Counted from the stretch's first letter, positions 9,445 through 18,537 are shown. The stretch: DNA of 64,000 nt from Planctomycetes bacterium syqfu (GCA_020974905.1 CP087563.1:5952001-6016000); one strand, 5' to 3'. A program made the numbers and translations. Notes: generated from the sequence alone by a model not told the origin.

Positions 9445-9702
9445 TCAGCTCACTTTGGGGTTGATCAAGTCAACGACTTGCCCGACGGTCTTGATGTTTG
9501 CGGCCTGTTCGTCGGGTACATCAATGCTGTAGACTTCTTCAACCTGCATGATGAATTCGATCTGGTCAATACTGTCGAAATTCAAGTCCTCTTCAAAACG
9601 CGTTTCGCGATTGATTTGCGACACATCAGCAGAAACCGTGTCCGCTGCGATTTGAAAAATGCTTTGTTCCAGTTCAATGGTTGTGTTAGATGATGCGGTC
9701 AT
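9445..9702 (-). CDS. acyl carrier protein
   Basis: Small acidic carrier of 85 residues that holds acyl chains on a 4'-phosphopantetheine arm. The attachment site is DLNFDSIDQIEF with Ser44; the usual DSL is DSI here. Predicted four-helix ACP fold, length normal. It starts three bases after the stop of an XRE-type gene on the same strand, so the two are probably co-transcribed. No fatty acid synthesis genes are next to it, so it may be a specialised carrier rather than the housekeeping AcpP. Confidence 0.9.
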   Translation of the reverse strand: MTASSNTTIELEQSIFQIAADTVSADVSQINRETRFEEDLNFDSIDQIEFIMQVEEVYSIDVPDEQAANIKTVGQVVDLINPKVS

Positions 9703-9705
9703 GAT

Positions 9706-10041
9706 TTAGCTTTCTACATGTTGAGTGATGGCTGTAACCAGCTTGCGAATGGTTTTAAAGTCCGGGGTGGTCTTGCCTTTCTCGACTCGGTTGAGTGTTT
9801 CCACGCGGACATCAGCAAGTTCTGCGAGTTCTTTTTGGCTTAACCCGGCTTGAGTGCGACGTTCAATTAATCGCTGTGCCAGTCTTTGGTCACTGATGGT
9901 CATTTGATCCAGACTGTCCATCTTGCGTGTGTCTGAGCCATGCTCGAGAAGATGCAACAAGTCGGCTTCAGGGAGAATGGCAAACCATTTACCGTCCAAT
10001 TGCACACGTTGATACAGAGAAGATTGTTGATTGCTTTTCAT
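9706..10041 (-). CDS. XRE-family helix-turn-helix protein, antitoxin-like
   Basis: DNA-binding protein of 111 residues. The C-terminal half is a Cro/C1-type HTH (QAGLSQKELAELADVRVETL, about residues 64-83). The N-terminal part (WFAILPEADLLHLLEHG) resembles the short leader of XRE antitoxins from type II toxin-antitoxin loci, but no toxin-like gene adjoins. Instead an acyl carrier protein follows by three bases. Its promoter abuts the ATG, so the mRNA may be leaderless, and an inverted repeat overlaps the -35 box. Confidence 0.82.
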   Translation of the reverse strand: MKSNQQSSLYQRVQLDGKWFAILPEADLLHLLEHGSDTRKMDSLDQMTISDQRLAQRLIERRTQAGLSQKELAELADVRVETLNRVEKGKTTPDFKTIRKLVTAITQHVES

Positions 10042-10048
10042 GTCAAGG

Positions 10049-10076
10049 AGTATATGATAATTGATTTAGAAGTCAA
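10049..10076 (-). promoter_or_regulatory. promoter and operator of the XRE-ACP operon
   Basis: On the minus strand, TTGACT (10076-10071), a 16-base gap and TATACT (10054-10049). Only seven bases separate the -10 box from the ATG at 10041, which predicts a leaderless or nearly leaderless transcript. TTGATTTAGAAGTCAA at 10061-10076 is an imperfect palindrome over the -35 box and is a likely XRE operator. Confidence 0.65.
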
Positions 10077-10152
10077 TATTGATTTTTAGATAATCTTTGC
10101 CATGTGGAGCATTTTACTGAGTAGTTACGCGTTGGGTGAGTTACGCGCATGA

Positions 10153-10186
10153 AAAAACGCTGCCCGAGTTGAGCAGCGTTTTTATT
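10153..10186 (-). terminator. terminator after nuoH
   Basis: AAAAACGCTGC (10153-10163) pairs with GCAGCGTTTTT (10173-10183). The stem is flanked by A- and T-runs on both sides, so it can act in both directions; it ends the nuoH transcript. Confidence 0.85.
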
Positions 10187-10217
10187 TCGTGTTGTTGAAT
10201 GTCCAGGGGCCGAAGGT

Positions 10218-11447
10218 TTACGCTTCAGCGACCGGGGGGCAGAAGCGGGAGCCTTCCAGGGGGACGCGACGGTTGACGGCGGGACCCTTGGGCAGGTACG
10301 GCATCAGGACATACACAATGCCAACCACCAGGAAATTACCCGGGAGCAACCACCAGCGATTGAGTCCGAAGAAGACGACCATGCCGGTCATGATCAGCAT
10401 CATCAGGCTGATGGGGATCAGGCTCTGCCAGGCAAGACGCATGAGTTGGTCGAAGCGGAAACGCGGCAGGGACCAGCGAATGACCATGGCCAGGAAGATC
10501 AGGAATGTGATCTTGCCACAGAAAACGCCGATCTTCAGAAGCACAGCGATGATGCCCCACACAAGCGTGGTCTGCTCACCCATGGCAGGCAGGAGTTTGA
10601 CGAACGGGATGATGTCCCAGCCACCGAGGAACAGCAGGCTGAAAATCGCTGCACTGGTGATCATGTGGAAGTATTCACCCATGAAGAACAAGGCGAACTT
10701 CATCGAAGAGTATTCGGTGTGGAAGCCGCCGACGAGTTCCTGTTCACATTCTGCAAGGTCAAACGGTGCACGGTTACACTCAGCAAGCCCGCAGATGTAG
10801 AACATCATGGCAAGGACGGGTTGGTAGATAATGTTCCACACACCGCCTGCCTGAAACTCGATGAGATAGTCCGCACGCGCTGTGCCGTACATGAGGATGA
10901 TGGTGAGAATCGTCATGCCCAGGGGGATTTCGTAGCTGACCATTTGCGCGGTCGCACGCATACCACCGAGGAAGGAATACTTGTTGTTGGAAGCAAAACC
11001 GCCGAGGACGACGCCGTAGACTGCAAGAGAGCCGGTCGCCAGGACGAAGATAATTCCGATGTTCAGGGGGGCACCACCCATGAGCAGGTTTGTGCCGTTG
11101 AGATGCAGATATCCGCCGAAGGGGACGATGATCCAGCCGACTAGTGCGGGGATCAAAGCCAAGCCGGGAGCCAGGATAAAGAGGATGCGGTCCGCACCCG
11201 GCGCGATGAAGTCTTCCTTGAGGAAGTTCTTGATGGCGTCTGCGATGGGCTGTCCCAGTCCCCAGAGTGTTTTGGGAAGACCGGGGATAAAGGCACCGTA
11301 GGGCAGGCCGGTCCGGTTGGGGCCCAGCCGGTGTTGAATCCATGATGCGACTTTACGTTCGAGCAGGATCAGGTAGGAGATCGAGCCCAGGAACACGTGA
11401 AGCATCACGAGCATGATGATCAGACTGGCAATAAACTGTGCACTCAT
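10218..11447 (-). CDS. nuoH: NADH-quinone oxidoreductase subunit H
   Basis: Membrane subunit of complex I, forming part of the quinone site and the link between peripheral arm and proton channels. 409 residues with about eight or nine membrane helices. Family signatures include LERKVASWIQHRLGPNRTG (about residues 29-47), PFGGYLHLNG, and the acidic loop FDLAECEQELVGGFHTEYSS. A second start, TTG at 11459, exists; the ATG at 11447 is preferred. The gene is alone here: no other nuo gene is adjacent, although in most bacteria nuoH sits inside a 13-14 gene operon. Confidence 0.95.
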   Translation of the reverse strand: MSAQFIASLIIMLVMLHVFLGSISYLILLERKVASWIQHRLGPNRTGLPYGAFIPGLPKTLWGLGQPIADAIKNFLKEDFIAPGADRILFILAPGLALIPALVGWIIVPFGGYLHLNGTNLLMGGAPLNIGIIFVLATGSLAVYGVVLGGFASNNKYSFLGGMRATAQMVSYEIPLGMTILTIILMYGTARADYLIEFQAGGVWNIIYQPVLAMMFYICGLAECNRAPFDLAECEQELVGGFHTEYSSMKFALFFMGEYFHMITSAAIFSLLFLGGWDIIPFVKLLPAMGEQTTLVWGIIAVLLKIGVFCGKITFLIFLAMVIRWSLPRFRFDQLMRLAWQSLIPISLMMLIMTGMVVFFGLNRWWLLPGNFLVVGIVYVLMPYLPKGPAVNRRVPLEGSRFCPPVAEA

Positions 11448-11697
11448 GTCGGAGTCCAAATAGGTGTAAACAGCGGTTTGTAAGTGTACTTTTTAGCCGC
11501 AAATGACCCGCTTGGCAACCTCAGGCCGTCAAGGTCTGTACAATGTTTGGGTTGACTGGGAGACCGGCTGATAGCGGACGAATCGCACTGTTGATGGTTT
11601 GCTCGTTCTCTCAGTTGGACTTGGGACGGTTGACACGGAGATTTGCCCTCCTTGACATGGCAATGAGGTTCCACAGGCACGAGACTTTTTAAACCCC

Positions 11698-13434
11698 ATG
11701 AAGCACACCGCCACGAAAAAAGATGACAAGCCCTCCGAGTCGTTCAAGGAAACCTTCGAGTCGATTGTCATGGCTTTCATCCTCGCATTTGTCTTCCGTG
11801 CCTTTGTCGTGGAAGCGTTTGTCATTCCCACCGGCTCGATGGCTCCGACGCTGCTCGGACAGCATGCCGATGTCACCTGCCCGCAGTGTGGCTACCGGTT
11901 CAGTGCCGACCTTCAGCACTCCAGTGCCTCTGCGGTTGACCCGGCTTACAGTCAAAGCAATGTGACCATTACCTGCCCGATGTGTAGTTTCCCGGTCAAG
12001 TCCAACACCCGGACGCAGAACCACCCCGGTGATCGCATCCTCGTTCACAAGTTTATCTACAACATCACTGAACCCAAACGCTGGGACGTGGTCGTCTTCA
12101 AATATCCGGGGACGCCCACTGAGAACTTCATTAAACGCCTTGTTGGTTTACCCAACGAGAAACTCTTTATCATCGATGGCAATATTTTCACCCAACCCCT
12201 CGATGCCCAAGAGTCCGACTCCTGGCAGATTCAACGCAAGACCTCACGCGAGATTGTCCAACGGACGGTGTTCCAGCCGGTCTATCACAGCGCGTTTTAC
12301 CCATTGGATGACGGGCAGATCACAACTGACCGCCGCGCCATGTTCCAATGGAAGTTCCCCTGGCAAACGCGTCAGCAGGATACACTCACCCGAACCCATC
12401 GCACCTTCCTGGACTACGATGGCAGTAAGCCCATCGAACTGACTTTCAATTACCAACAGATGATCGATAGCCAGGTCGATTACCAGGGACGTTATGTCGG
12501 TTGGTATCCGTACGGCCAACTCAATGCGGAGCGTTCCAACCAGGTTGAACCCATCGAGGACATTCGCCTTGTCATGAGCCTTGCGCCTTCGCAGGTGACA
12601 CCGGGTGAAAACGGCCCGGTCGCGTTGACGTTTCAAACCACCGGTCGCATTGATGATGTTCGGCCGGTTCCGATTCGTGCGACGTTAGCCAGGGATGGCA
12701 CGATTCAGATTGCCACCGCCAACATGGCAGATCCCGAATCACAAATTTGGAAAGTACGTGCAAGTGACAGCATTACCCCGGTGAAGCTCAATAAGGCTTA
12801 TCGGTTTGAGTTCTGGTTTGTGGATCAGGAAGTCAGTCTCTGGATTGATGGTCGCAAGGCATTGACTTGGCAATTTGATGTGTCACTGGAAACGCTCATT
12901 GATCGTCCCAGTCCGCCGGTGTACCCGACGACATCCGTGCGGATTACTGGTTCGTCTGCCTTGATCACGCAACTGGATCTGGATCGGGATATTTACTACT
13001 CCACCAATCCCAACCGCGTGAAATATGCATTGGGTGGGATGTACAAAAGCGTCGGCTCACGTGAAGGTGATCCGGTCAAGCTTCAGACAGACCAGTTTTT
13101 CTGTCTCGGTGATAACAGTCCCTTCAGCCAGGACAGTCGCTATTGGGCGGATGTGAATCCCTGGATTGAAGACCGTTTTCTCAGCGACAAAAATCAAGTC
13201 ACCGGCGTGGTGCCACGCGAATTGATGATTGGCAAAGCCTTCTTCGTCTATTTCCCCGCACCGCATCGCATCAATGCCACCGACCGGGGATCATCCCCAA
13301 CTTCGGCGATGTCCGGTTTATTCACTGAGATGTCTGGCAGCGTGTTGCGTATTGAGAGATGCTGTGTCAGCGCTGGACGGGATCAGTCTTCCATGATGAT
13401 GCTGTTCACACCATTTGGATCACGAGACTTGTAA
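11698..13434 (+). CDS. lepB: signal peptidase I with zinc ribbon and large insert; 3' end apparently frameshifted
   Basis: Membrane-anchored serine protease that removes signal peptides. Anchor helix at about 21-42; catalytic Ser47 in [10 protein letters not shown]; catalytic Lys146 in NFIKRLVG. Between them lies a zinc ribbon, CPQC at 61-64 and CPMC at 93-96. A large insert with a LamG-like look ([20 protein letters not shown]) spans about 170-430, then the last conserved box [17 protein letters not shown]. At about 578 residues it is roughly twice the usual size. The last 49 codons look wrong: in the -1 frame from 13287 the sequence reads [13 protein letters not shown] then stop at 13328, a normal family ending. 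The annotated frame also overlaps the convergent pseudopilin gene by 52 bases. Confidence 0.9.
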   Translation: MKHTATKKDDKPSESFKETFESIVMAFILAFVFRAFVVEAFVIPTGSMAPTLLGQHADVTCPQCGYRFSADLQHSSASAVDPAYSQSNVTITCPMCSFPVKSNTRTQNHPGDRILVHKFIYNITEPKRWDVVVFKYPGTPTENFIKRLVGLPNEKLFIIDGNIFTQPLDAQESDSWQIQRKTSREIVQRTVFQPVYHSAFYPLDDGQITTDRRAMFQWKFPWQTRQQDTLTRTHRTFLDYDGSKPIELTFNYQQMIDSQVDYQGRYVGWYPYGQLNAERSNQVEPIEDIRLVMSLAPSQVTPGENGPVALTFQTTGRIDDVRPVPIRATLARDGTIQIATANMADPESQIWKVRASDSITPVKLNKAYRFEFWFVDQEVSLWIDGRKALTWQFDVSLETLIDRPSPPVYPTTSVRITGSSALITQLDLDRDIYYSTNPNRVKYALGGMYKSVGSREGDPVKLQTDQFFCLGDNSPFSQDSRYWADVNPWIEDRFLSDKNQVTGVVPRELMIGKAFFVYFPAPHRINATDRGSSPTSAMSGLFTEMSGSVLRIERCCVSAGRDQSSMMMLFTPFGSRDL

Positions 13435-14117
13435 AGATAATCGAATCGACGCAGCGCGACGGTGGCATGCCCATCAAAGAACACAACACTACCGCGACCA
13501 TCGTGCCAGGGACCGAAGTTGCCCTTGTCCACGCCAGCATGTAATGCATAGACACCGCTGCCGACATGCGCACAGCCATCAAAGAGCCACACTGAATCGC
13601 TGGGGCCTTCTTCGAGTTGTTCAGGATCGTAGCCGCCTGTGGCATTACCGTTGTTGGTGATATAGCCACCGAGTCGGAAGTTGGTGGCAATTTTGGTTGT
13701 GGTGTTCATCTTGTTGACACCGCGCATGGTGTAGCTGTTGAGAATGTCATTGAAGGTGCCGATGCGTGCTTTACTGGTCATGGCATCAGGACAGACCGTG
13801 CCGTAACCGTTGCCTTTTTCCGGGAAAAAGGGCAGGTAGTTGCCCATGCCAAGTGGTGCAGGCCAGTATCGGTCTGAAGATGTTCCCGGGAAAGGGTCCC
13901 AATCAGCGTTGAACATTTTCATGGTCCAACTGTTGTAGTCGTTGGAATAGATGGTGATCGCCAGGGCACTTGAGCGAATGTTCGAAAGGCACTGTGCCAT
14001 GCGCGCACTCTTTCGTGCCTTTGCCAAGGCAGGTAACAGGATGGCAACAAGGATGGAGATGATCGAAATAACCACCAGCAATTCGATGAGTGTAAAGGCG
14101 CTGCGTGAACGTGTCAT
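13383..14117 (-). CDS. pseudopilin with class III signal (cassette 2)
   Basis: Pilin-like protein of 244 residues. The cleavage site RSAFTLIEL is at residues 5-13, followed by a hydrophobic helix ending [10 protein letters not shown]. The C-terminal region has the H-X9-DG motif in [23 protein letters not shown] precedes the ATG by five bases. It lies about 100 bases downstream of the GntR-type regulator on the same strand, so both are probably one transcript, divergent from the GH28 gene. Its 3' end overlaps the annotated end of lepB, which supports the idea that lepB really ends earlier. Confidence 0.88.
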   Translation of the reverse strand: MTRSRSAFTLIELLVVISIISILVAILLPALAKARKSARMAQCLSNIRSSALAITIYSNDYNSWTMKMFNADWDPFPGTSSDRYWPAPLGMGNYLPFFPEKGNGYGTVCPDAMTSKARIGTFNDILNSYTMRGVNKMNTTTKIATNFRLGGYITNNGNATGGYDPEQLEEGPSDSVWLFDGCAHVGSGVYALHAGVDKGNFGPWHDGRGSVVFFDGHATVALRRFDYLYKSRDPNGVNSIIMED

Positions 14118-14216
14118 GGCCGATCTCCTGGCTGGAGGCTTGTCGTGATTGCGTCATGTCAGCTCTTGAGCGCAACATCAGGGACGCAATGTTCAGACGT
14201 CTAACAGACACCGCAC

Positions 14217-15275
14217 TTAATGGCCGGTGGATTCGCCGATAAATAAACTCGGGGCAGCCGGCTCCATGAGGATCGGCCCGTCCCAGGCCTGTGTTTTGAG
14301 CTTGATCCAGTTCAGACACTTTTGCAGGTACGCACTGGTATCACGCGATTCAAGACAGGTGATCGAGGGTTGGAGATAACGGTTGATTTCCTCGCCATTG
14401 ATCGCTGCAATCAGGACATCCTTACCAATCTTCAATCCCGCATCGGTCACCGCACGGCTGGCACCAATCGACGCATTGATTGAGCCACACAACAGGCCAT
14501 GTGGTCCATTCTCCGGTTTGATCGGGCAGGGGGTCTGCTTCAGATACTTGCGCATCAGTTCGTAGCCGTTGTGTGCGGTCATCGTGTATGGCTTGAGTTG
14601 ACTGGTGATCAATTCACCGGTCATGCCAGTATCGCGCTTAAATGCCCACCATTGACCGATACGACCTTCCATGGTTGGGCCGATCGGTTGGGCTGCCAGA
14701 AAGTCCACACGTGACAGATGTTTGGCTGAGAAGATATCCAGTAGCTGGCGGATGTGCTCCGGCGGAAAGCAGTGGATCGACAACAGATTCGCCCATGAAT
14801 AGTCCTGCCCAACCACGATGATGCGCGGGCATCGCTTAAGCCGATCAATCACCGGCTGCGGGAACGCTTCAGGACCGGGTAAAAGGAAAATGCCATCGAA
14901 ACTCTCAGCAGCCTGAATGATGACCGGGTCGTCAGGATGGACATAGTCAATCGGCCGAAGTTGGATTTCGAGCTTGGCAGCCGCCTGCTCCAGGGAATAA
15001 CGCCATGTGTGCATCTCCGAACTCGGCCACGCCGGTGTCAGAAAGGCCACGCGCGTGGTTTGCTGGACATGTTCTTCAGAGCAGAGCACGCGACCGTTCT
15101 CACCCCGCATCAACACGCCACGGTCAATCAGATGCATGATCGCCTTACGTGCGGTGGTCCGGGAAACGCCGATCTCCGAGGCCAGATTCATCTCGGTTGG
15201 CAACTCTTCGCTGACATAATCGCCATAGCGAATGCGCTTTTCCAGGAGTTGTGAGATTTGCTTGTATTTGACCAT
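14217..15275 (-). CDS. GntR-type regulator with sugar-binding domain (cassette 2)
   Basis: DNA-binding repressor or activator of 352 residues. An N-terminal GntR winged helix (ELPTEMNLASEIGVSRTTAR, residues 24-43) is fused to a LacI-like ligand domain from about residue 72 (TTRVAFLTPAWPSS), the architecture of B. subtilis AraR. The divergent GH28 gene and the downstream pseudopilin suggest a pectin or galacturonide-like effector. Two inverted repeats in the shared 321-base upstream gap are candidate operators. Confidence 0.87.
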   Translation of the reverse strand: MVKYKQISQLLEKRIRYGDYVSEELPTEMNLASEIGVSRTTARKAIMHLIDRGVLMRGENGRVLCSEEHVQQTTRVAFLTPAWPSSEMHTWRYSLEQAAAKLEIQLRPIDYVHPDDPVIIQAAESFDGIFLLPGPEAFPQPVIDRLKRCPRIIVVGQDYSWANLLSIHCFPPEHIRQLLDIFSAKHLSRVDFLAAQPIGPTMEGRIGQWWAFKRDTGMTGELITSQLKPYTMTAHNGYELMRKYLKQTPCPIKPENGPHGLLCGSINASIGASRAVTDAGLKIGKDVLIAAINGEEINRYLQPSITCLESRDTSAYLQKCLNWIKLKTQAWDGPILMEPAAPSLFIGESTGH

Positions 15276-15298
15276 GATATGTTGCGAGTTTAAAAAAG

Positions 15299-15313
15299 AT
15301 ACAAAACTTGTAT
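15299..15313. promoter_or_regulatory. candidate operator ATACAA-AAC-TTGTAT
   Basis: Perfect 6-3-6 inverted repeat 24 bases upstream of the GntR-type gene. AraR-like proteins bind sites built from similar ACAA/TTGT half-sites, so this fits auto-control. Confidence 0.6.
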
Positions 15314-15437
15314 TAAATTTTAGGCTGTCGTTTTGACGAGATCAAGCATCATCAGATAAATTTTATTCGGGGAGGATTTACTCTTGCTAGTCATTGAGGT
15401 TCAAAATGGACATTGTAAACAGTGTTTTATGACGGGT

Positions 15438-15452
15438 AATACATTGTGTATT
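15438..15452. promoter_or_regulatory. candidate operator AATACA-TTG-TGTATT
   Basis: Second perfect 6-3-6 inverted repeat in the same gap, on the GH28 side. It shares the ATACA/TGTAT half-sites with the first but with a 3-base instead of 5-base gap between them. Apart from these two sites I see little else in the 15276-15596 gap; no clear sigma-70 promoter could be fixed. Confidence 0.55.
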
Positions 15453-15596
15453 CGGTGTTTTTTAACATGAATTGATACTGGGCGACGATGAATGAGTGAT
15501 CTGATATTTGGAAAAATCGACTGCTGGGGTAGAAAAGAAACATTTTTTGTCTACACTTTCAGCAACAAGTCAGACTACATCTGCAAGGAATCTCTC

Positions 15597-17165
15597 ATGC
15601 ACAAGCACCTGTGTTGTCTTTCACTTTTTGTTCTCAGCCTGTTGGTGGTCAAGGTCTCCGCTGCCTTGGATCCGGTGATGCTCGAACCAATCAGTACGCG
15701 GTATTCGGTCACGGTTGATGACAAGCCGGTGAATGTTTACAGCTATGAAGACATGGATTACATCACTTTCCCGTGGCAAGGCAAAGCACAGATTCGCATC
15801 AACCGACTCGATGGCAAGACCACGCAGCAGGCGCGTATCCGACCCGTCCGACTGGGGATCACAGGCAAGATCACCCAGTCCCAACTCCACTTCCAGATGG
15901 ATGCGCCCAATCACCTGGTCATCAGCATGGACCTGATGCGCAAGCTCGTGATCGTCCCGCAACTGCCCGACCCGGACTTCCCTGATCTTAACAACAAGTC
16001 GGTCATCAATGTCAAAAATATTGGGGCAGACCCCACCGGCAAAATGGATAACACACAACTGCTTCAGCAAGCCATCGACGGTCTACCCACTGGCGGAACG
16101 CTCTATTTCCCCGCAGGTCACTACCGCACCGGTTCGCTGGAACTCAAAAGCGATATGACGCTTTACGTGGACCGCCATGCCATCATTAAAGGCTCGGACA
16201 ATTTCAAACTGCACAAGTTTCGTGGCAGCTATCTCTATTTTCTTCGTGCTGAAAATCAGCAGAACATCCGCATCCTCGGGCATGGCATGATTGATGCCAA
16301 CGGCGGTCCGATCCGACGTGCATGGGAAGTCGAGAAGGCCAAACGCAAAGTCGCAGGTCGATGTTTTCTCACCGTCAACGTCAAGAATCTCACCATCAAG
16401 AACACCACCTTCCGTGAGTCCTATTCGTGGAACATGCACTTTGTTGCAACGGATAATCTCCATCTGGATCGCGTGAAGGTTTTCAGTTCCATGACCAACT
16501 CCAACGGCGATGGTCTGGACATTGACGGCTGTCATGATGTCCTTGTTGAGAATTGTTTGATCATTGCTGAAGACGATGCGATCACCCCCAAAGGTGCCTG
16601 GCTTAAAGACCAGCGACGCGATGCGCGAAATTTTGTGATCCGCGATTGTGTCCTCTGGTCTCAGATGGCAACCGGTATCCGACTGGGCGCTGAGACGCAT
16701 AGTGCCGAGTTTACCAACATGACCTTTGAGAATATCGACTTTCTGCGTGCCAACACCATGATCCGAATCTACAACTATGACGGTGCGGACATTCATGACA
16801 TCGTCTTTAAAAATCTATGGATCGAAGAATACACACTCTACGTGCAGGATCTTGGCTTTGATGAGATTGAACGCGTTAATAAAAAACGCGATCAGGGACA
16901 GACCTATTTCTTCTATGTCTATTACCGTAAACGCACACCCGAATCTCAGGTTGGTCTGGTCCGCGATGTCCAGATCGAAAACATCCATGCTGACCGCGTG
17001 GTGAAATCCAAGCTCTTTGGCATGGATCGCCCCGACGGGAAAAAGTCCGTCAGTAACATCACCTTCAAAAACTATTACGTCAATGGCAAATGCATCTCCG
17101 ACCCCCAAACGCTGAAGATCTCCAGCGAAGGGAATGCCGAACTAGCGACAGTCATTTGTGAGTAA
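15597..17165 (+). CDS. GH28 polygalacturonase-like glycoside hydrolase (cassette 2)
   Basis: Exported right-handed beta-helix enzyme of 522 residues that probably cuts pectin-type or related uronide-containing glycans. The signal peptide is residues 1-20 (ending VSA-AL). A short N-terminal beta domain precedes the helix. GH28 active-site elements are recognisable: NGDGLDIDGC, AEDDAIT with the paired Asp, and TGIRLGAET. The entry motif TGGTLYFPAGHYRTGSL is typical of GH28. The ATG at 15597 has AAGGA eight bases upstream; the open frame to 15492 is dismissed because it lacks this and delays the signal peptide. Confidence 0.88.
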   Translation: MHKHLCCLSLFVLSLLVVKVSAALDPVMLEPISTRYSVTVDDKPVNVYSYEDMDYITFPWQGKAQIRINRLDGKTTQQARIRPVRLGITGKITQSQLHFQMDAPNHLVISMDLMRKLVIVPQLPDPDFPDLNNKSVINVKNIGADPTGKMDNTQLLQQAIDGLPTGGTLYFPAGHYRTGSLELKSDMTLYVDRHAIIKGSDNFKLHKFRGSYLYFLRAENQQNIRILGHGMIDANGGPIRRAWEVEKAKRKVAGRCFLTVNVKNLTIKNTTFRESYSWNMHFVATDNLHLDRVKVFSSMTNSNGDGLDIDGCHDVLVENCLIIAEDDAITPKGAWLKDQRRDARNFVIRDCVLWSQMATGIRLGAETHSAEFTNMTFENIDFLRANTMIRIYNYDGADIHDIVFKNLWIEEYTLYVQDLGFDEIERVNKKRDQGQTYFFYVYYRKRTPESQVGLVRDVQIENIHADRVVKSKLFGMDRPDGKKSVSNITFKNYYVNGKCISDPQTLKISSEGNAELATVICE

Positions 17166-17213
17166 CGTACCTCAGCAACGTTACACATCACCATTTGGTG
17201 TTCAGATGCACAT

Positions 17214-17351
17214 TAAAGCCCTGGGGCTTCAGTCCCAGGGACGTGACGCGCATAAGACACATTTGGCGCATATACCACCGTTGACGCGAAAAACACCATG
17301 CATAGCGCATCAAATACCAATCGCCCCTGGGGTTAAAATCCCAGGGCTTTA
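17214..17351. repeat. mosaic repeat with inverted 30-base ends (REP doublet type)
   Basis: Left unit 17214-17243 begins TAAAGCCCTGGG; right unit 17322-17351 is its inverted relative, ending CCCAGGGCTTTA. Each unit is itself a hairpin (CCCTGGG/CCCAGGG). About 78 bases lie between. The build is that of a bacterial interspersed mosaic element. A similar element, 18538-18626, sits on the other side of the mutarotase gene. Confidence 0.8.
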
Positions 17352-17388
17352 TTTCAACTGTCGGGTGATGATTGAGAAGTTGTGATGA

Positions 17389-18306
17389 TCAGTTGAGTTT
17401 CGTCACACTGATGATACTTGACATAGTGTGTTGCGTGCCGGGTTTGATGGTGACGATGTTATCGCCTGCATTGACAGTTTCTACGCAGAGCATGTTCGGC
17501 CATTCGTTGTCGGCCATGTCAGGCAGTTCCTTACTCTTGCGGATCCACGGGTTCCAGACCACGGTGGTGTCCGAGCCTTCCTTGGCAATGCTGATCTCGC
17601 GATTCTTGCGTTTGTCGACGATCATCACCGTCGCTTTGGTATCACAAAACACGCTGTCGAATTCGCCGGTGAAATGCAGCGGGTCATTGGGGGCAGCGGT
17701 GTCTTCGTTCGCCACCTTGTCAAAGTAGGGGCGACCTTCGAGGCCTGCAACATAGACTTCGTGAATGTCGGTGACACTGAAATAGGTGTGCAGCGCTTCG
17801 GTGATTTTCATGTCCTTCTCATCCGTGTTGGTGGTCTGGAGGGACATGGTCAGCGTCTTGCCAATGGTGATGATGTGGCGGAGTTCGAACTCGAAAGGCC
17901 AGAGGTCGTAGGTGTCATCGTTGGACTCGGTGAAGAGGGTGATGACGATGTTGCCTGCTGCGTCTTGCGAGACTGATTGGACATCCCATTGCGTTAAGCG
18001 GACAAAGCCATGCGCGGGTTTGGTGTCATCGACAAGATGCGGGCCGAACCACGGGAAGCAGACGGGCACGCCGCCACGGATGGGCTTGCCGTCTTCAAAC
18101 CAGCTTTTTGAGTTCATGAAAAGCACGGGCTCTTCGCCAACGGGTTGGAAGTGGGTGACATGTGCGCCATGCAGGTAGATGCATGCTGAAGCCAGTGGGC
18201 TGGTGACTTTGATGCAGGGGAGATTGTTTTTGCCTGTGGTGAACTTGACGACATCATCGATGCCGAATTGTTCGTTGAGTTTTTTGTTGAGTTCTTGGAC
18301 GCTCAT
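17389..18306 (-). CDS. D-hexose-6-phosphate mutarotase, YeaD family
   Basis: Cytosolic enzyme that interconverts the alpha and beta anomers of hexose 6-phosphates. 305 residues, normal for the family, with an aldose-1-epimerase-like beta-sandwich: YLHGAHVTHFQPVGEEPVLF, GGVPVCFPWFGPH, HGFVRLTQW and TEALHTYFSVTDI. The His in HGFVR and the Glu in CVETVN near the C-terminus fit the epimerase active site. GGGAAA precedes the ATG. The gene is single and lies between two mosaic repeats. Together with pgi nearby it serves early glycolysis. Confidence 0.9.
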   Translation of the reverse strand: MSVQELNKKLNEQFGIDDVVKFTTGKNNLPCIKVTSPLASACIYLHGAHVTHFQPVGEEPVLFMNSKSWFEDGKPIRGGVPVCFPWFGPHLVDDTKPAHGFVRLTQWDVQSVSQDAAGNIVITLFTESNDDTYDLWPFEFELRHIITIGKTLTMSLQTTNTDEKDMKITEALHTYFSVTDIHEVYVAGLEGRPYFDKVANEDTAAPNDPLHFTGEFDSVFCDTKATVMIVDKRKNREISIAKEGSDTTVVWNPWIRKSKELPDMADNEWPNMLCVETVNAGDNIVTIKPGTQHTMSSIISVTKLN

Positions 18307-18446
18307 GGTATTTCCCGTTGGAGTTTTGATTGGATAGCGGAGTTTGAGAGTATACGCGATGAGGTGGTTGGGGGGCGAATGGTGATGGGGACGTTAACGA
18401 GCTTTTACCATAGCGGTGTTGAGATACTGCGGCGTTTCAAGGCATT

Positions 18447-18487
18447 TTTACCACGGAGAACGCAGAGGACTCAGAGTAAAGAGAGGC
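18447..18487. repeat. degenerate ACCACGGAGA-type repeat
   Basis: ACCACGGAGAACGCAGAGGA followed by a similar CTCAGAGTAAAGAGAG stretch: a short-period, purine-rich array with no partner arm visible. It lies in the 456-base gap 18307-18762, which holds no gene; the rest of that gap is the mosaic repeat, one CCCCGGAAGTT unit and the rplT terminator. Confidence 0.6.
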
Positions 18488-18537
18488 AACCATTTTCAAT
18501 CGCATCATCAAGATGCAAAAGATGAGGCATTGATGTG

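Noticed and set aside
10189-10800. 203-residue frame on the plus strand
   Set aside because: Antisense to nuoH, basic and Met/Arg-rich as expected for a reversed membrane-protein gene; no start signal.
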